This document shows positions 8,147-15,754 of a DNA stretch of 28,055 nucleotides, in pieces. The stretch lies in assembly GCA_900542425.1 (NCBI GenBank), contig UQNQ01000022.1, positions 1-28,055 of the forward strand, written 5' to 3'. The notes below the pieces were generated by a model. That model was not told the DNA's origin. It made no database searches and was given only the letters and a program-made list of their open reading frames with translations. Numbering within the stretch: position 1 is the first letter of the stretch; every line of letters begins with the position of its first letter. The DNA is from an uncultured Eubacteriales bacterium (GTDB lineage: Bacteria > Bacillota > Clostridia > Oscillospirales > CAG-272). The position numbers and the translations under genes were made by a program.

Positions 8147-9154
8147 TTAATTCACTTTCCATACCTTAGGAATAAACAGATTTTCAAACACACTGATGGC
8201 ATATCGGTCGGTCATGCCGGCAATATAATCACAAACACGGCGTTCCACGGACTCCCCCGTATCGCATACACTGTACTCATCGGCAGGCATTTTTTCCGGA
8301 TGCTTTATAAAATATTCGTACAGCTTATGCAGCATATCCTTGGCGCGTACCTCCTCGCTTTTCGCTTCCGGATTCCGATAAACGCGTTCAAACAGGAATC
8401 CACGCAGTCTCATCATCGCATCATAGACTTCATCGGTCATGATGATATCATTTTTACCCGTTGAAGCAAAAATTATGTCGTTTACCATCGTTCCAATGCG
8501 TTCGGAATGCGTAAAACCGAGAATTTCACAAAGTTCACGAGGAATATCCTCTCGTTTTAGAATTTTTCCGCGAATCGCGTCGTCGATATCATGATTGATA
8601 TAGGCAATTCTGTCCGCATATTTGACAATCCGCCCCTCCAACGTAGAGGCAAGATTGTCTCCCGCATGATTGACAATTCCGTCCCGCACTTCATAGGTAA
8701 GATTGAGTCCCTGTCCTCCGTTTTCCAGTTTGTCCACAACACGCAGGCTTTGACGGTAATGCGTAAAATCCGGAGAATAACATTCCTGCAGCACGGACTC
8801 GCCGGCATGTCCGAACGGTGTGTGACCAAGGTCGTGCCCAAGAGCCGCTGCCTCCGTCAAATCCTCATTGAGCAAAAGTCCCCGCGCAATGGTACGCGCG
8901 ATTTGTGTAACTTCAAGCGTATGCGTAAGGCGCGTGCGGTAATGATCATCCTCAGGACAAAGAAAAACCTGTGTCTTATGCATGAGACGGCGAAACGCCT
9001 TGCAGTGGATAATCCTGTCTCGGTCCCGCTGAAATTCCGTGCGCGTCGTACACGGAATACACAGAGACTCTCTGCCTTTCGTGTTTTCGCTGAGGCAGGC
9101 AAATTCCGACAGATATTCCCGCTCCCTTGCACACAGCATCTGAGCTACTGTCAT
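8147..9154 (-). CDS. dgt: dGTP triphosphohydrolase-like HD protein
   Basis: 335 aa HD-domain dNTP triphosphohydrolase, which removes tripolyphosphate from dGTP/dNTPs and so controls the dNTP pool. Seen: RDRIIHCKAFRRLMHKTQVF near residues 45-64, the first metal-binding His in RTRLTHTLEV (H78), and the HD pair in ALGHDLGHTPFGHAGE (H107, D108). Length and order match the dgtP-type protein encoded directly upstream of dnaG in many Clostridia. RBS GGGAGG lies 5 nt before the ATG. The substrate range (dGTP only or all dNTPs) cannot be told from sequence. Confidence 0.93.
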   Translation of the reverse strand: MTVAQMLCAREREYLSEFACLSENTKGRESLCIPCTTRTEFQRDRDRIIHCKAFRRLMHKTQVFLCPEDDHYRTRLTHTLEVTQIARTIARGLLLNEDLTEAAALGHDLGHTPFGHAGESVLQECYSPDFTHYRQSLRVVDKLENGGQGLNLTYEVRDGIVNHAGDNLASTLEGRIVKYADRIAYINHDIDDAIRGKILKREDIPRELCEILGFTHSERIGTMVNDIIFASTGKNDIIMTDEVYDAMMRLRGFLFERVYRNPEAKSEEVRAKDMLHKLYEYFIKHPEKMPADEYSVCDTGESVERRVCDYIAGMTDRYAISVFENLFIPKVWKVN

Positions 9155-9441
9155 AAAAACCTCCCGAAGCGCCGCGGCACATTGGAAAAGAGACTACGCC
9201 GGACGCTCGCTCGACTGAATTTCTTCTCATCAATAAAATACGCAAAAAAATCGAAAAATCCTTTTTCTTAACAAAAATTTTAAAGGATTTTTCGACATTT
9301 TTTCATAACCTGAGGAATCGCTCTGTCAAATCAATCCGGTGGCGTTCAAGATTCTTATTGCTGTTCGGGCAGAAGACCGTCGATTTTAACGCGAACCGCT
9401 TTTTAAGATCGTTTTTCCGATGCCTATGTTATCGACCGGGT
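9155..9441. other. Intergenic region between yigZ and dgt
   Basis: 287 bp without a credible ORF. It contains the terminator hairpin at 9244-9295 and must hold the promoter for dgt-dnaG-rpoD, but I could not find a clear consensus -10/-35 pair. The remaining ~150 bp next to the YigZ stop shows nothing recognisable. Confidence 0.5.
9244..9295 (-). terminator. Rho-independent terminator after the YigZ gene
   Basis: The arms 9251-9264 and 9282-9295 form a perfect 14-bp AT-rich stem (TCGAAAAATCCTTT and its complement). On the minus strand the stem is followed by a run of T residues (complement of 9244-9250). It lies ~145 bp past the YigZ stop and separates that transcript from dgt-dnaG-rpoD. Confidence 0.7.
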
Positions 9442-10086
9442 TCATTTTTCTCTTCTTTTACCTTCAGGACATGCTCCGTCGAAGCGGCATGCGCCTGTCT
9501 CCGGCGTTCGTTTCCCGCCGGTCATGGAAAAAACAGTCTTGCAGAAGTCCTCATATTCCTGTGTCAGAACCGCGAGCCGCAGTGTAATTTCACCAGCAAA
9601 ATCCGTTCCATCTACAAGAATATCCCGTTTCCCGATCTCATACATCATACGATCATACATCGCATAGTCCAGCGTCACTCTGCATTCCGTATAGCTTTTA
9701 TAAACGACAATTCCCGCAGCCTCCGCCGCCATTGACGCCGCTTTAGAATAGGCACGCACAAGCCCGGGGGCGCCGAGCAGAATCCCTCCGAAATACCGGG
9801 TAACAACAATCACCGCTTGATCGACGCCACATTTTTTCAAAACTTCAAGCACCGGTACACCACCGGTACCCTTCGGTTCCCCGTCGTCGCTGCACCGGGC
9901 AGCACCGCCCACGATATAGGCAAAAACATGATGCCGCGCGTCCGCATTTCTTTTTCGGATCTCATCAATAAATAATTCCGCCGCCTCCGCGCTCTTCACC
10001 GATGCGGCATAACCGATAAAAACAGACTTTTTCTCTGTATATTCGGCCTCTGCCGTAATTCCGAATGTCACCAGTCCTTCCCGCAT
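9442..10086 (-). CDS. YigZ/IMPACT family protein
   Basis: 214 aa member of the YigZ family (UPF0029 with a C-terminal ferredoxin-like DUF1949 domain). Seen: KKSVFIGYAASV near residues 19-30, the family signature DDGEPKGTGGVPVLEVL near 67-83, then VVTRYFGGILLGAPGLVRAYSKA near 94-116. The eukaryotic relative IMPACT acts on the GCN1/GCN2 stress pathway; the bacterial role is unsettled, though a translation-related role fits its position 18 bp downstream of hflX. RBS AAAGAGG precedes the ATG. The C-terminal tail is Lys/Arg-rich. Confidence 0.9.
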   Translation of the reverse strand: MREGLVTFGITAEAEYTEKKSVFIGYAASVKSAEAAELFIDEIRKRNADARHHVFAYIVGGAARCSDDGEPKGTGGVPVLEVLKKCGVDQAVIVVTRYFGGILLGAPGLVRAYSKAASMAAEAAGIVVYKSYTECRVTLDYAMYDRMMYEIGKRDILVDGTDFAGEITLRLAVLTQEYEDFCKTVFSMTGGKRTPETGACRFDGACPEGKRREK

Positions 10087-10104
10087 GTCATACCTCTTTC
10101 GGAA

Positions 10105-11376
10105 TTACGGTTTTACAAGGAACGCGGAAAGCTGTCCCGCCGTTTTCCTGTCGCAAACCGCCGTAACGCGCGCGCCATCATCTTCATATTCCACCTGTTT
10201 CACTTTCGCGCATGTATACATCGTATTCAAAAAACCAAGCTTGTCGGACGGAAAGAAAAAGACACATTCTTGTTTCCCTGCCAAAGCCAATTCCTCAAGC
10301 TTTTTCACCAGCATATCCATTCCCTCTCCGGTTGCGGCGGAAATGAAAATGTTCTGTGCCGTTTCCGTAGACGGATGACCCGCGATACCAAGATCACATT
10401 TATTATAGACAAAAACCATCGGCTTGTCTGCCGCGCCCAGTTCTGAAATTAAATTTCTCGTTACCTGTGTCTGCGCATCCGATTCCGGATCGGAAGCATC
10501 AATAACAACAAGAATCGCATCCGCATAGCAAACCTCATCAAGAGTTGAACGGAATGCGCGGATCAGATGATGAGGAAGATTTCGGATAAATCCGACTGTG
10601 TCAGTAAGCAGAATCTCCTCGCCGGATGGCAGAATATATCGTCTTGTTGTCGGATCAAGCGTGGCAAACAACTTATCTTCCGCAAGAATTCCAGCACCGG
10701 TAAGCGTATTGAGCAGCGTTGATTTTCCTGCATTCGTATATCCGGCAATCGCAACCTGAAAGATACCGGACCGTTCTCTGCCGCCGCGCTGCACGGCACG
10801 ATTTTTCGCAAGCTCGGAGAGTGCCGTCTCCAGCGCTTCAATCCTGCGCTTCACATGGCGGCGGTCTGTCTCCAGCTTGCTTTCACCGGGACCTCTGGTT
10901 CCGATCCCTCCGCCAAGTCTTGAAAGCTCCGTTCCGTGTCCGGTAAGACGCGGTACCGTATATTTTAATTGCGCCAGTTCTACCTGAAGCTTGCCTTCCC
11001 CGCTCGTCGCATGGAGCGCAAAAATATCAAGAATCAGCATACTGCGGTCAATCACGCGCACTTCTCCAAGCGCGTCCTCTATATTTTTAATCTGGGACGG
11101 TGAGAGCTCGGAGTCAAAAATCACCATGCCGATTCCTCCCGTCTGACAAAGCTGCGCAAGTTCTGTAAGCTTGCCGCTGCCGATATATGTCCGTGCGTCG
11201 GGAGTCTCTTTTTCCTGTACCATACGGGCATATACTTCGGCTCCCGCCGTTTCGGCAAGACGGGCAAGCTCATCGAAGGAGGCTTCGCACTCGCGGCGAT
11301 CGGATCCTTTTTCCATCAGGGAAACCAGAATCACTTCATTTTTTGTATTGGAATCAAACAGCTTTTCCGTTATCAT
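10105..11376 (-). CDS. hflX: Ribosome-associated GTPase HflX
   Basis: 423 aa GTPase that binds the 50S subunit and splits stalled or heat-damaged ribosomes. Seen: the HflX N-terminal domain with RTYIGSGKLTEL and VIFDSELSPSQIKNIE, the linker GGGIGTRGPGESKLETDRR, then the G domain with G1 AGYTNAGKST (near 206-215), G2 LFATLDPTTR, G3 LTDTVGFIRNLP and G4 YNKCD. The ATG at 11376 is chosen because GGAGG lies 5 nt upstream; an in-frame ATG at 11388 overlaps that RBS. It follows rpmE after a terminator and precedes the YigZ gene. Confidence 0.95.
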   Translation of the reverse strand: MITEKLFDSNTKNEVILVSLMEKGSDRRECEASFDELARLAETAGAEVYARMVQEKETPDARTYIGSGKLTELAQLCQTGGIGMVIFDSELSPSQIKNIEDALGEVRVIDRSMLILDIFALHATSGEGKLQVELAQLKYTVPRLTGHGTELSRLGGGIGTRGPGESKLETDRRHVKRRIEALETALSELAKNRAVQRGGRERSGIFQVAIAGYTNAGKSTLLNTLTGAGILAEDKLFATLDPTTRRYILPSGEEILLTDTVGFIRNLPHHLIRAFRSTLDEVCYADAILVVIDASDPESDAQTQVTRNLISELGAADKPMVFVYNKCDLGIAGHPSTETAQNIFISAATGEGMDMLVKKLEELALAGKQECVFFFPSDKLGFLNTMYTCAKVKQVEYEDDGARVTAVCDRKTAGQLSAFLVKP

Positions 11377-11404
11377 ACATACCTCCATGAAGCATTTTGG
11401 AAAG

Positions 11405-11440
11405 AAAAAAGCGGGAAAACCACATGGTTATCCCGCTTTT
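11405..11440. terminator. Terminator between rpmE and hflX
   Basis: The stem 11411-11422/11425-11436 (GCGGGA...TCCCGC with one internal mismatch) is flanked by six A residues on one side and four T residues on the other. On the minus strand it ends GCGGGAAAACC-type stem then TTTTTT, a good intrinsic terminator ~20 bp past the rpmE stop. hflX must therefore depend on readthrough or its own promoter. Confidence 0.8.
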
Positions 11441-11458
11441 AAATCCGCTACTCTTCTC

Positions 11459-11662
11459 TTATTTTTTGGATTCCAGACGTTTTTTGAACTTATCAACACG
11501 TCCGCCGGCATCAACAAATTTCTGTTTGCCGGTAAAGAAAGGATGACATTTCGAGCAGATTTCAACCTTGAAATCGCCTTTTGTGGATTTTGTATTTATC
11601 ACTTCGCCGCACGCGCATCTCACTGTCGCGTCGACATAGTTCGGATGAATTCCTTCCTTCAT
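11459..11662 (-). CDS. rpmE: 50S ribosomal protein bL31 (zinc-binding type)
   Basis: 67 aa large-subunit protein at the ribosome inter-subunit bridge. Seen: MKEGIHPNY at the start, then a zinc ribbon CACGE...CSKCHPF (four-Cys C+ form), followed by FTGKQKFVDAGGRVDKFKKR. The C+ form is the zinc-replete one that can be exchanged for a zinc-free paralogue in some bacteria. RBS GAGGTG is upstream. It has its own promoter and terminator, so it is effectively monocistronic. Confidence 0.97.
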   Translation of the reverse strand: MKEGIHPNYVDATVRCACGEVINTKSTKGDFKVEICSKCHPFFTGKQKFVDAGGRVDKFKKRLESKK

Positions 11663-11701
11663 TGTTCACACCTCGCATTTCTCAGATTCACAGTATTTTT
11701 T

Positions 11702-11730
11702 ACTATATCACAGTTTTTCCTGTTTTGCAA
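11702..11730 (-). promoter_or_regulatory. Sigma-A promoter of rpmE, extended -10
   Basis: On the minus strand a -35 TTGCAA (4 of 6) is followed by a 17-bp spacer ending TGTGA and the -10 TATAGT (5 of 6). The TG one base before the -10 gives an extended -10 element, which compensates for the weaker -35. It lies 40-68 bp upstream of the rpmE ATG. Confidence 0.7.
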
Positions 11731-11758
11731 GAGTTTTTTCAGATTTTCCTTATTTTTT

Positions 11759-12469
11759 TCAGATTTTATCTTTGATTTGATCGCGCAGACGGTCGATGAT
11801 TTTCTTTTCCAGCCGGGATATGTACGATTGAGAAATCCCCAGTGCGTCCGCTACTTCTTTCTGCGTCATCTCCCTTGCTCCGGAAAGTCCGAAACGCAGT
11901 TCTATGATCTCCCGTTCCCTCGGTGCAAGCCCCGCAACGGCATCATAGATGATTTTTCTTTCCTCATCAAGCTCAATATCCCGCATGGCGCTGTTTTCCT
12001 CCGTTCCGAGCACGTCGGAAAGCAGAAGCTCATTTCCGTCCCAGTCTGTGGAAAGCGGTTCATCAAAGGAAAGCTCCGAACGGATATTTCCGCTTTTTCG
12101 GATATACATCAAAATCTCATTTTCAATACAGCGGGACGCATAGGTAGCGAGCTTGATATTCTTATCCGGACGGAAAGTATTTGCCGCTTTGATAAGTCCA
12201 ATGGTTCCGATGGAAATCAGATCCTCAATCCCAACACCCGTGTTTTCGAATTTTTTCGCAATATACACCACAAGCCTGAGATTGCGTTCAACAAGAATCC
12301 GACGATATTCCCCGTTATCATCGAGCTTTGCGATAATTTCCGCTTCTTCCTCTGCGGAAAGCGGCGGAGGAAGGGTTTCCGCGCCGCCGATATAAAAAAC
12401 ACCCTTTCGGATACCGAGTTTTATCAGAAGCCGCATCCATGCGATCCTCAGTTTCATCAAAAGTCTCAT
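11759..12469 (-). CDS. sigE: Sporulation sigma factor sigma-E precursor
   Basis: 236 aa mother-cell sigma factor, made as inactive pro-sigma-E and cleaved by SpoIIGA after septation. Seen: a basic/hydrophobic pro-sequence (first ~25 residues), then the conserved FYIGGAETLPPPLS at the processing region, NLRLVVYIAKKFENTGVGIEDLISIGTIGL (region 2), KLATYASRCIENEILMYIRK (region 2.4), SFDEPLSTDWDGNELLLSDVLGT, and the region 4 helix-turn-helix TQKEVADALGISQSYISRLEK. It matches B. subtilis SigE along its length. RBS GGAGA is upstream. It follows spoIIGA by 71 bp. Downstream is rpmE rather than sigG. Confidence 0.97.
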   Translation of the reverse strand: MRLLMKLRIAWMRLLIKLGIRKGVFYIGGAETLPPPLSAEEEAEIIAKLDDNGEYRRILVERNLRLVVYIAKKFENTGVGIEDLISIGTIGLIKAANTFRPDKNIKLATYASRCIENEILMYIRKSGNIRSELSFDEPLSTDWDGNELLLSDVLGTEENSAMRDIELDEERKIIYDAVAGLAPREREIIELRFGLSGAREMTQKEVADALGISQSYISRLEKKIIDRLRDQIKDKI

Positions 12470-12540
12470 ATTCGTCTCCTTCCATCCTCCGCAAAGGCGC
12501 GGCGAATCTTATATTTTATCATAGATGTTACATAAAAAGC

Positions 12541-13404
12541 CTATAAAAGCTGTTCCGGAACAAGTGCCGGAAAACCGCCGAAATCACCATCGGTAAAATC
12601 AACGGCCACAAGTGCTTTTTTGGGTTCATATTCATTACTGCAGCGCAGATAACAGCGATCCGGAACCGCAGCAACGATCATTCCCTCTCCGGAAACCGTC
12701 CTTGTTGGAATCAGGCGAAGCCGTCCGATGGTTTTTATGTCAAGGGAAGCAACCCCATCTGTCATGGCAAGCAGAATATCATCCGGCAAGAACCGCGCAT
12801 GTTCTGCTTTTATAAAAATAACAGGTGTACCGGATATAGGCTCCGAAAGCAGATTCCCACTATCCACAAGACAAATAAAGTCCGTATCCACACCCCCAAA
12901 GCCTAACTTGATTTCACAGCTTCGGACACTGCGTTTTCTCTTAATCAGTCTGCCTATCCCCCAGGTAAGAAGCGCAGAAATCGCCGCAAGCACGGCAAAC
13001 AGCCAAATCGGCAAATCTCCGTATATCGTATGTATGCTGCCGCCGATTTCAATATACGACTGATATTTGCCAAGCGCCGTAAAGGAAGCCGTCATAATGC
13101 CTCCAATCAGCATACTGATCCCGCAGAAAAGCGCCGATGTCGCGGCAAAGCTCCGAAAACTTCCATACCGGAACGCGACGGCACACATAAGGAGCATAAC
13201 AAGCACCGTAATCAAATTGTTCAAAAACGTCCCAAGATCAAAAAGAAGCGAACATACGCCGTAAAGAGCTCCGATCGATGCACCGAAAATCACACGCCAT
13301 GCCGACATTTTAAAATGCATGATTTTTCCGGCAATATAAAGAGAAAGAAAATCCATGCTGAAATTGATAATAAACAGCACGTCCCCGTATACTTCCTCCG
13401 TCAT
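12541..13404 (-). CDS. spoIIGA: Sigma-E processing aspartyl peptidase SpoIIGA
   Basis: 287 aa membrane protease that removes the pro-sequence of sigma-E after activation by SpoIIR from the forespore. Seen: about five hydrophobic membrane segments in residues ~8-150, a basic turn GRLIKRKRSVRS, then the soluble aspartyl-protease-like domain with LVDSGN (catalytic D181), SGTPVIF near 190-197 and LRLIPTRTVSGEG near 228-240. B. subtilis uses Asp183 in the same DSGN context. An RBS-like AGGAAGTGA precedes the ATG. Directly upstream of sigE, the conserved spoIIG operon order. Confidence 0.95.
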   Translation of the reverse strand: MTEEVYGDVLFIINFSMDFLSLYIAGKIMHFKMSAWRVIFGASIGALYGVCSLLFDLGTFLNNLITVLVMLLMCAVAFRYGSFRSFAATSALFCGISMLIGGIMTASFTALGKYQSYIEIGGSIHTIYGDLPIWLFAVLAAISALLTWGIGRLIKRKRSVRSCEIKLGFGGVDTDFICLVDSGNLLSEPISGTPVIFIKAEHARFLPDDILLAMTDGVASLDIKTIGRLRLIPTRTVSGEGMIVAAVPDRCYLRCSNEYEPKKALVAVDFTDGDFGGFPALVPEQLL

Positions 13405-13435
13405 GCAATCACTTCCTTTTCTTTTTCATGCTTTC

Positions 13436-13469
13436 ATTATACGCGTATGAGAGATAAAAATTTGTCGCA
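13436..13469 (-). promoter_or_regulatory. Putative spoIIG promoter with Spo0A box
   Basis: On the minus strand a perfect -10 TATAAT (13441-13436) lies 32-37 bp upstream of the spoIIGA ATG. The plus strand at 13461-13469 reads TTTGTCGCA, one mismatch from the Spo0A box TTTGTCGAA. The box overlaps a -35-like GCGACA (4 of 6) placed 21 bp from the -10. B. subtilis spoIIG also has an over-long spacer and a Spo0A box over the -35. This supports Spo0A~P-activated, sigma-A-dependent transcription. Confidence 0.6.
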
Positions 13470-13486
13470 ATAAAGGGCACGAAAAT

Positions 13487-13519
13487 AAAAAAATGCACGA
13501 ATATTTCGTGCATTTTTTT
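13487..13519. terminator. Terminator between the GNAT gene and spoIIGA
   Basis: A perfect 15-bp stem (13487-13501/13505-13519, core TGCACGAA/TTCGTGCA) has a 3-nt loop and runs of seven A and seven T at the ends. It is a strong intrinsic terminator that would work in both directions. It ends the acetyltransferase transcript and insulates the spoIIG promoter. Confidence 0.88.
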
Positions 13520-13569
13520 CATAGAATGAAAAGTTAAAAACAAACTTTCGCCAATGAACGGCGGAGACT

Positions 13570-14022
13570 TCAGACGGTCTGCTGCTGCTCCTTCACAAAC
13601 TGACGATACCCCAGTTCCTGAAAGCCAAGTTTTCTGTAAAGTGATTCCGCTTTTTTGTTCTCCGGCTCCGTCTCAAGACGCAGACGCATGGCAGATGCAC
13701 CGTATTGACGCTCCAGAAAAGCAAAGAACTCCCGTCCCAATCCCTTGCCTCTCATTTCCGGCACTGTATAAATTTCCTCAATCCAAACAACAAGTCCGCC
13801 CGCTTCATGAGAATACGTTTTGGCAAGAAGTGCGTAACCGGAAGGAATACCGTCATACTCTAAAAGATACCCCTCAGCATATAAGTCGGAGCGCATCATT
13901 TCTTCAAATACCGCCGTATGATAGGCGTCCGGTACCGGATGCAGAACCGCCGGCGACGCATAAAATTCCCGCGTAAGCCGTAAAAAGAGTTCTCTGTCCG
14001 TTTTTTCGATCTTCCGTATCAT
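13570..14022 (-). CDS. GNAT family N-acetyltransferase
   Basis: 150 aa single-domain GNAT enzyme transferring acetyl from acetyl-CoA to an amine of unknown identity. Seen: WIEEIYTVPEMRGKGLGREFFAFLE near residues 80-104, carrying the acetyl-CoA-binding R/QxxGxG/A loop (RGKGLG), and the C-terminal ENKKAESLYRKLGFQELGY near 121-139. The ATG at 14022 has GGAGG 6 nt upstream; an ATG at 14049 lacks an RBS. It follows the lyase-like gene after a 188-bp gap and is closed by the hairpin at 13487-13519. Confidence 0.88.
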   Translation of the reverse strand: MIRKIEKTDRELFLRLTREFYASPAVLHPVPDAYHTAVFEEMMRSDLYAEGYLLEYDGIPSGYALLAKTYSHEAGGLVVWIEEIYTVPEMRGKGLGREFFAFLERQYGASAMRLRLETEPENKKAESLYRKLGFQELGYRQFVKEQQQTV

Positions 14023-14210
14023 TGTTTTCCTCCATTTGGAGCGCGGCACAGCAAATCCGCGACGAATTCTTTATAGGTTTCCCTCATTTTTCATGGAAAA
14101 ACACAAAAGATTTTTCCGATCATCGTTAAAAATATAGAAAGCAGCTATTCCGTAAAATCCCGAAGCTTTTTTTGCAAACGAAATTTTAGCATCCTTTTTC
14201 CTATCCGGCG

Positions 14211-15461
14211 TTATCGTTTGAGCAGCATTTCTGCCGCCGTCATAATGGCATATTTCCCGCTTTCATATGTTAATCCGCCTTGAAAATACGCTGTATACGG
14301 CGGACGCAGCGGTCCATCTGCGGAAAGCTCAATGGATGCTCCTTGAACAAAGGTTCCTGCCGCCATAATGACCTTATCCTCATAGCCGGGCATATCCCAC
14401 GGCTCCGGTACGACGAACGCATCTACGGGAGAACCAAGCTGAATGCCGCGGCAAAAAGCACAAAGCCCATCCGGATTTCCGAACTTTACCGTTTGAATAA
14501 TGTCATGGCGGACAGCTTGCCACGACGGCTCAACCTCATAGCCAAGCGAATCGAAAATATAGGCAGCAAGCGCTGCTGTTTTTTTCGCCTGAGCTACAAT
14601 ATGAGGCGCAAAGAAAAATCCTTTGCAAATATCGCGGGTTTGCCCCAATGAAGCACCGCATTCCGTTCCGATACCGACCGTTGTCAAACGATATGAAGCA
14701 AGCTCTACCGCGCGTGCGGTACCCGCTACATAACCTCCGGTAGCCGCCATCCCGCCGCCGGGATTCTTAATCAATGAACCAACAATGATATCCGCCCCAT
14801 GTGCCGTAGGCTCCGTTGTATCACAAAATTCACCATAGCAGTTATCTACAACGACATACGCATCACATCTCTGTTTTGCAAACGCCGCAATTTTACCGAT
14901 TTCTTCCGCCGAAAGAGTCGGTCGGTTCGCATATCCCTTTGAGCGTTGGATAAAAACGACCTTAACACGGGAACCCAGTTCCTGCAGCTTTTTTCCGATT
15001 CCCTCAAAATCCACACTTCCGTCGGGCAGAAGCGCTACTTCGTCATAAAGAACACCGAAATCTGCAAGAGAACCGTCGCCGTTCTTTGTTTTATCTCCGA
15101 TCACCTCGGACAGTGTGTCATACGGGCGTCCTGTTACGGACAGCATGATATCACCCGGGCGCAACAATCCGAATAACACGGTGGAAATTGCTTGTGTACC
15201 ATTCACGATGTTATGTCTTACAAATGCCGTTTCAGCTCCGAATACATCCGCATAGATCTCTCCCATGGTATCCCGTCCCGTATCTCCGTAGCCGTATCCT
15301 GTCGATCCTGCAAACATCGTTTCCGACACACGATGACGGCGATAACTTTCCAAAACACGCATGGTATTGATATAGGCAATTTCATCAAATCCGGCAAATA
15401 CGGGGCCAAGCGCCTTCTCCGCACGCTCCGTGAGTTGTATAATTTCTTTTGAAAATTCCAT
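14211..15461 (-). CDS. Methionine gamma-lyase family protein (YnbB / 'aluminium resistance')
   Basis: 416 aa fold-type I PLP enzyme of the Cys/Met-metabolism superfamily. Seen: STGYGYGDTGRD, VFGAETAFVRHNIVNGTQAI (phosphate-binding region), VVVDNCYGEF with the cofactor-contacting Asp, and the Schiff-base Lys in GSLIKNPGGG (K232). These mark the YnbB family, often labelled aluminium resistance protein or methionine gamma-lyase; the true substrate is not established for most members. The ATG at 15461 is chosen for its AAGGAAGGA RBS 8 nt upstream; an ATG at 15485 has none. In Bacillus this gene neighbours hfq/glnR; here it is followed by a GNAT gene. Confidence 0.87.
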   Translation of the reverse strand: MEFSKEIIQLTERAEKALGPVFAGFDEIAYINTMRVLESYRRHRVSETMFAGSTGYGYGDTGRDTMGEIYADVFGAETAFVRHNIVNGTQAISTVLFGLLRPGDIMLSVTGRPYDTLSEVIGDKTKNGDGSLADFGVLYDEVALLPDGSVDFEGIGKKLQELGSRVKVVFIQRSKGYANRPTLSAEEIGKIAAFAKQRCDAYVVVDNCYGEFCDTTEPTAHGADIIVGSLIKNPGGGMAATGGYVAGTARAVELASYRLTTVGIGTECGASLGQTRDICKGFFFAPHIVAQAKKTAALAAYIFDSLGYEVEPSWQAVRHDIIQTVKFGNPDGLCAFCRGIQLGSPVDAFVVPEPWDMPGYEDKVIMAAGTFVQGASIELSADGPLRPPYTAYFQGGLTYESGKYAIMTAAEMLLKR

Positions 15462-15754
15462 TTTTCTTGTCCTTCCTTTTATCAAAATTTACACAGAGGT
15501 ATCATCCATAGCCTCAAATCATCTGAGATTTGGATACTGCTTTTTTCATAATGCATGACACAAGTTCTCCCTCTGGGTAGTCAAATACCGCAAACATTCT
15601 AAAGCATCATGGTCAAAATATTACTGACGGGATGCCGCATAAAAAAGCACGCTTTTTCATTTTGAAACCTTATTCCGCCGTATCGGTATTACGTTCATCA
15701 TCCGAAAATCATCATTCGGATCAAAGCAAAAACTGCGGTTTCCCGGAAAAAACG
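15462..15754. other. Intergenic region upstream of the PLP enzyme gene
   Basis: About 290 bp separating the last M42 gene from the PLP enzyme. It holds small inverted repeats (TCCGAA...TTCGGA near 15698-15720; AAAAAG/CTTTTT near 15640-15657) and a 27-codon ORF on the minus strand (15597-15514) with no clear RBS. No S-box or T-box core motif is visible. The promoter of the downstream gene probably lies here but was not resolved. Confidence 0.4.

Noticed and set aside
11171..12535. 454 aa open frame on the plus strand
   Set aside because: It runs antisense across hflX, rpmE and sigE, all of which are unambiguous on the other strand.
14095..14117. Possible terminator after the PLP enzyme (GGAAAAA...TTTTTCC)
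   Set aside because: A 7-bp, mostly A-T stem with a 9-nt loop and no U-run; insufficient.
15640..15657. Possible terminator after M42 paralogue 1
   Set aside because: The stem is only AAAAAG/CTTTTT with a 4-nt loop, too weak to support.
15486..15754. SAM or T-box riboswitch upstream of the methionine gamma-lyase-like gene
   Set aside because: Expected from the annotation, but no S-box core, T-box sequence or antiterminator/terminator pair is visible.
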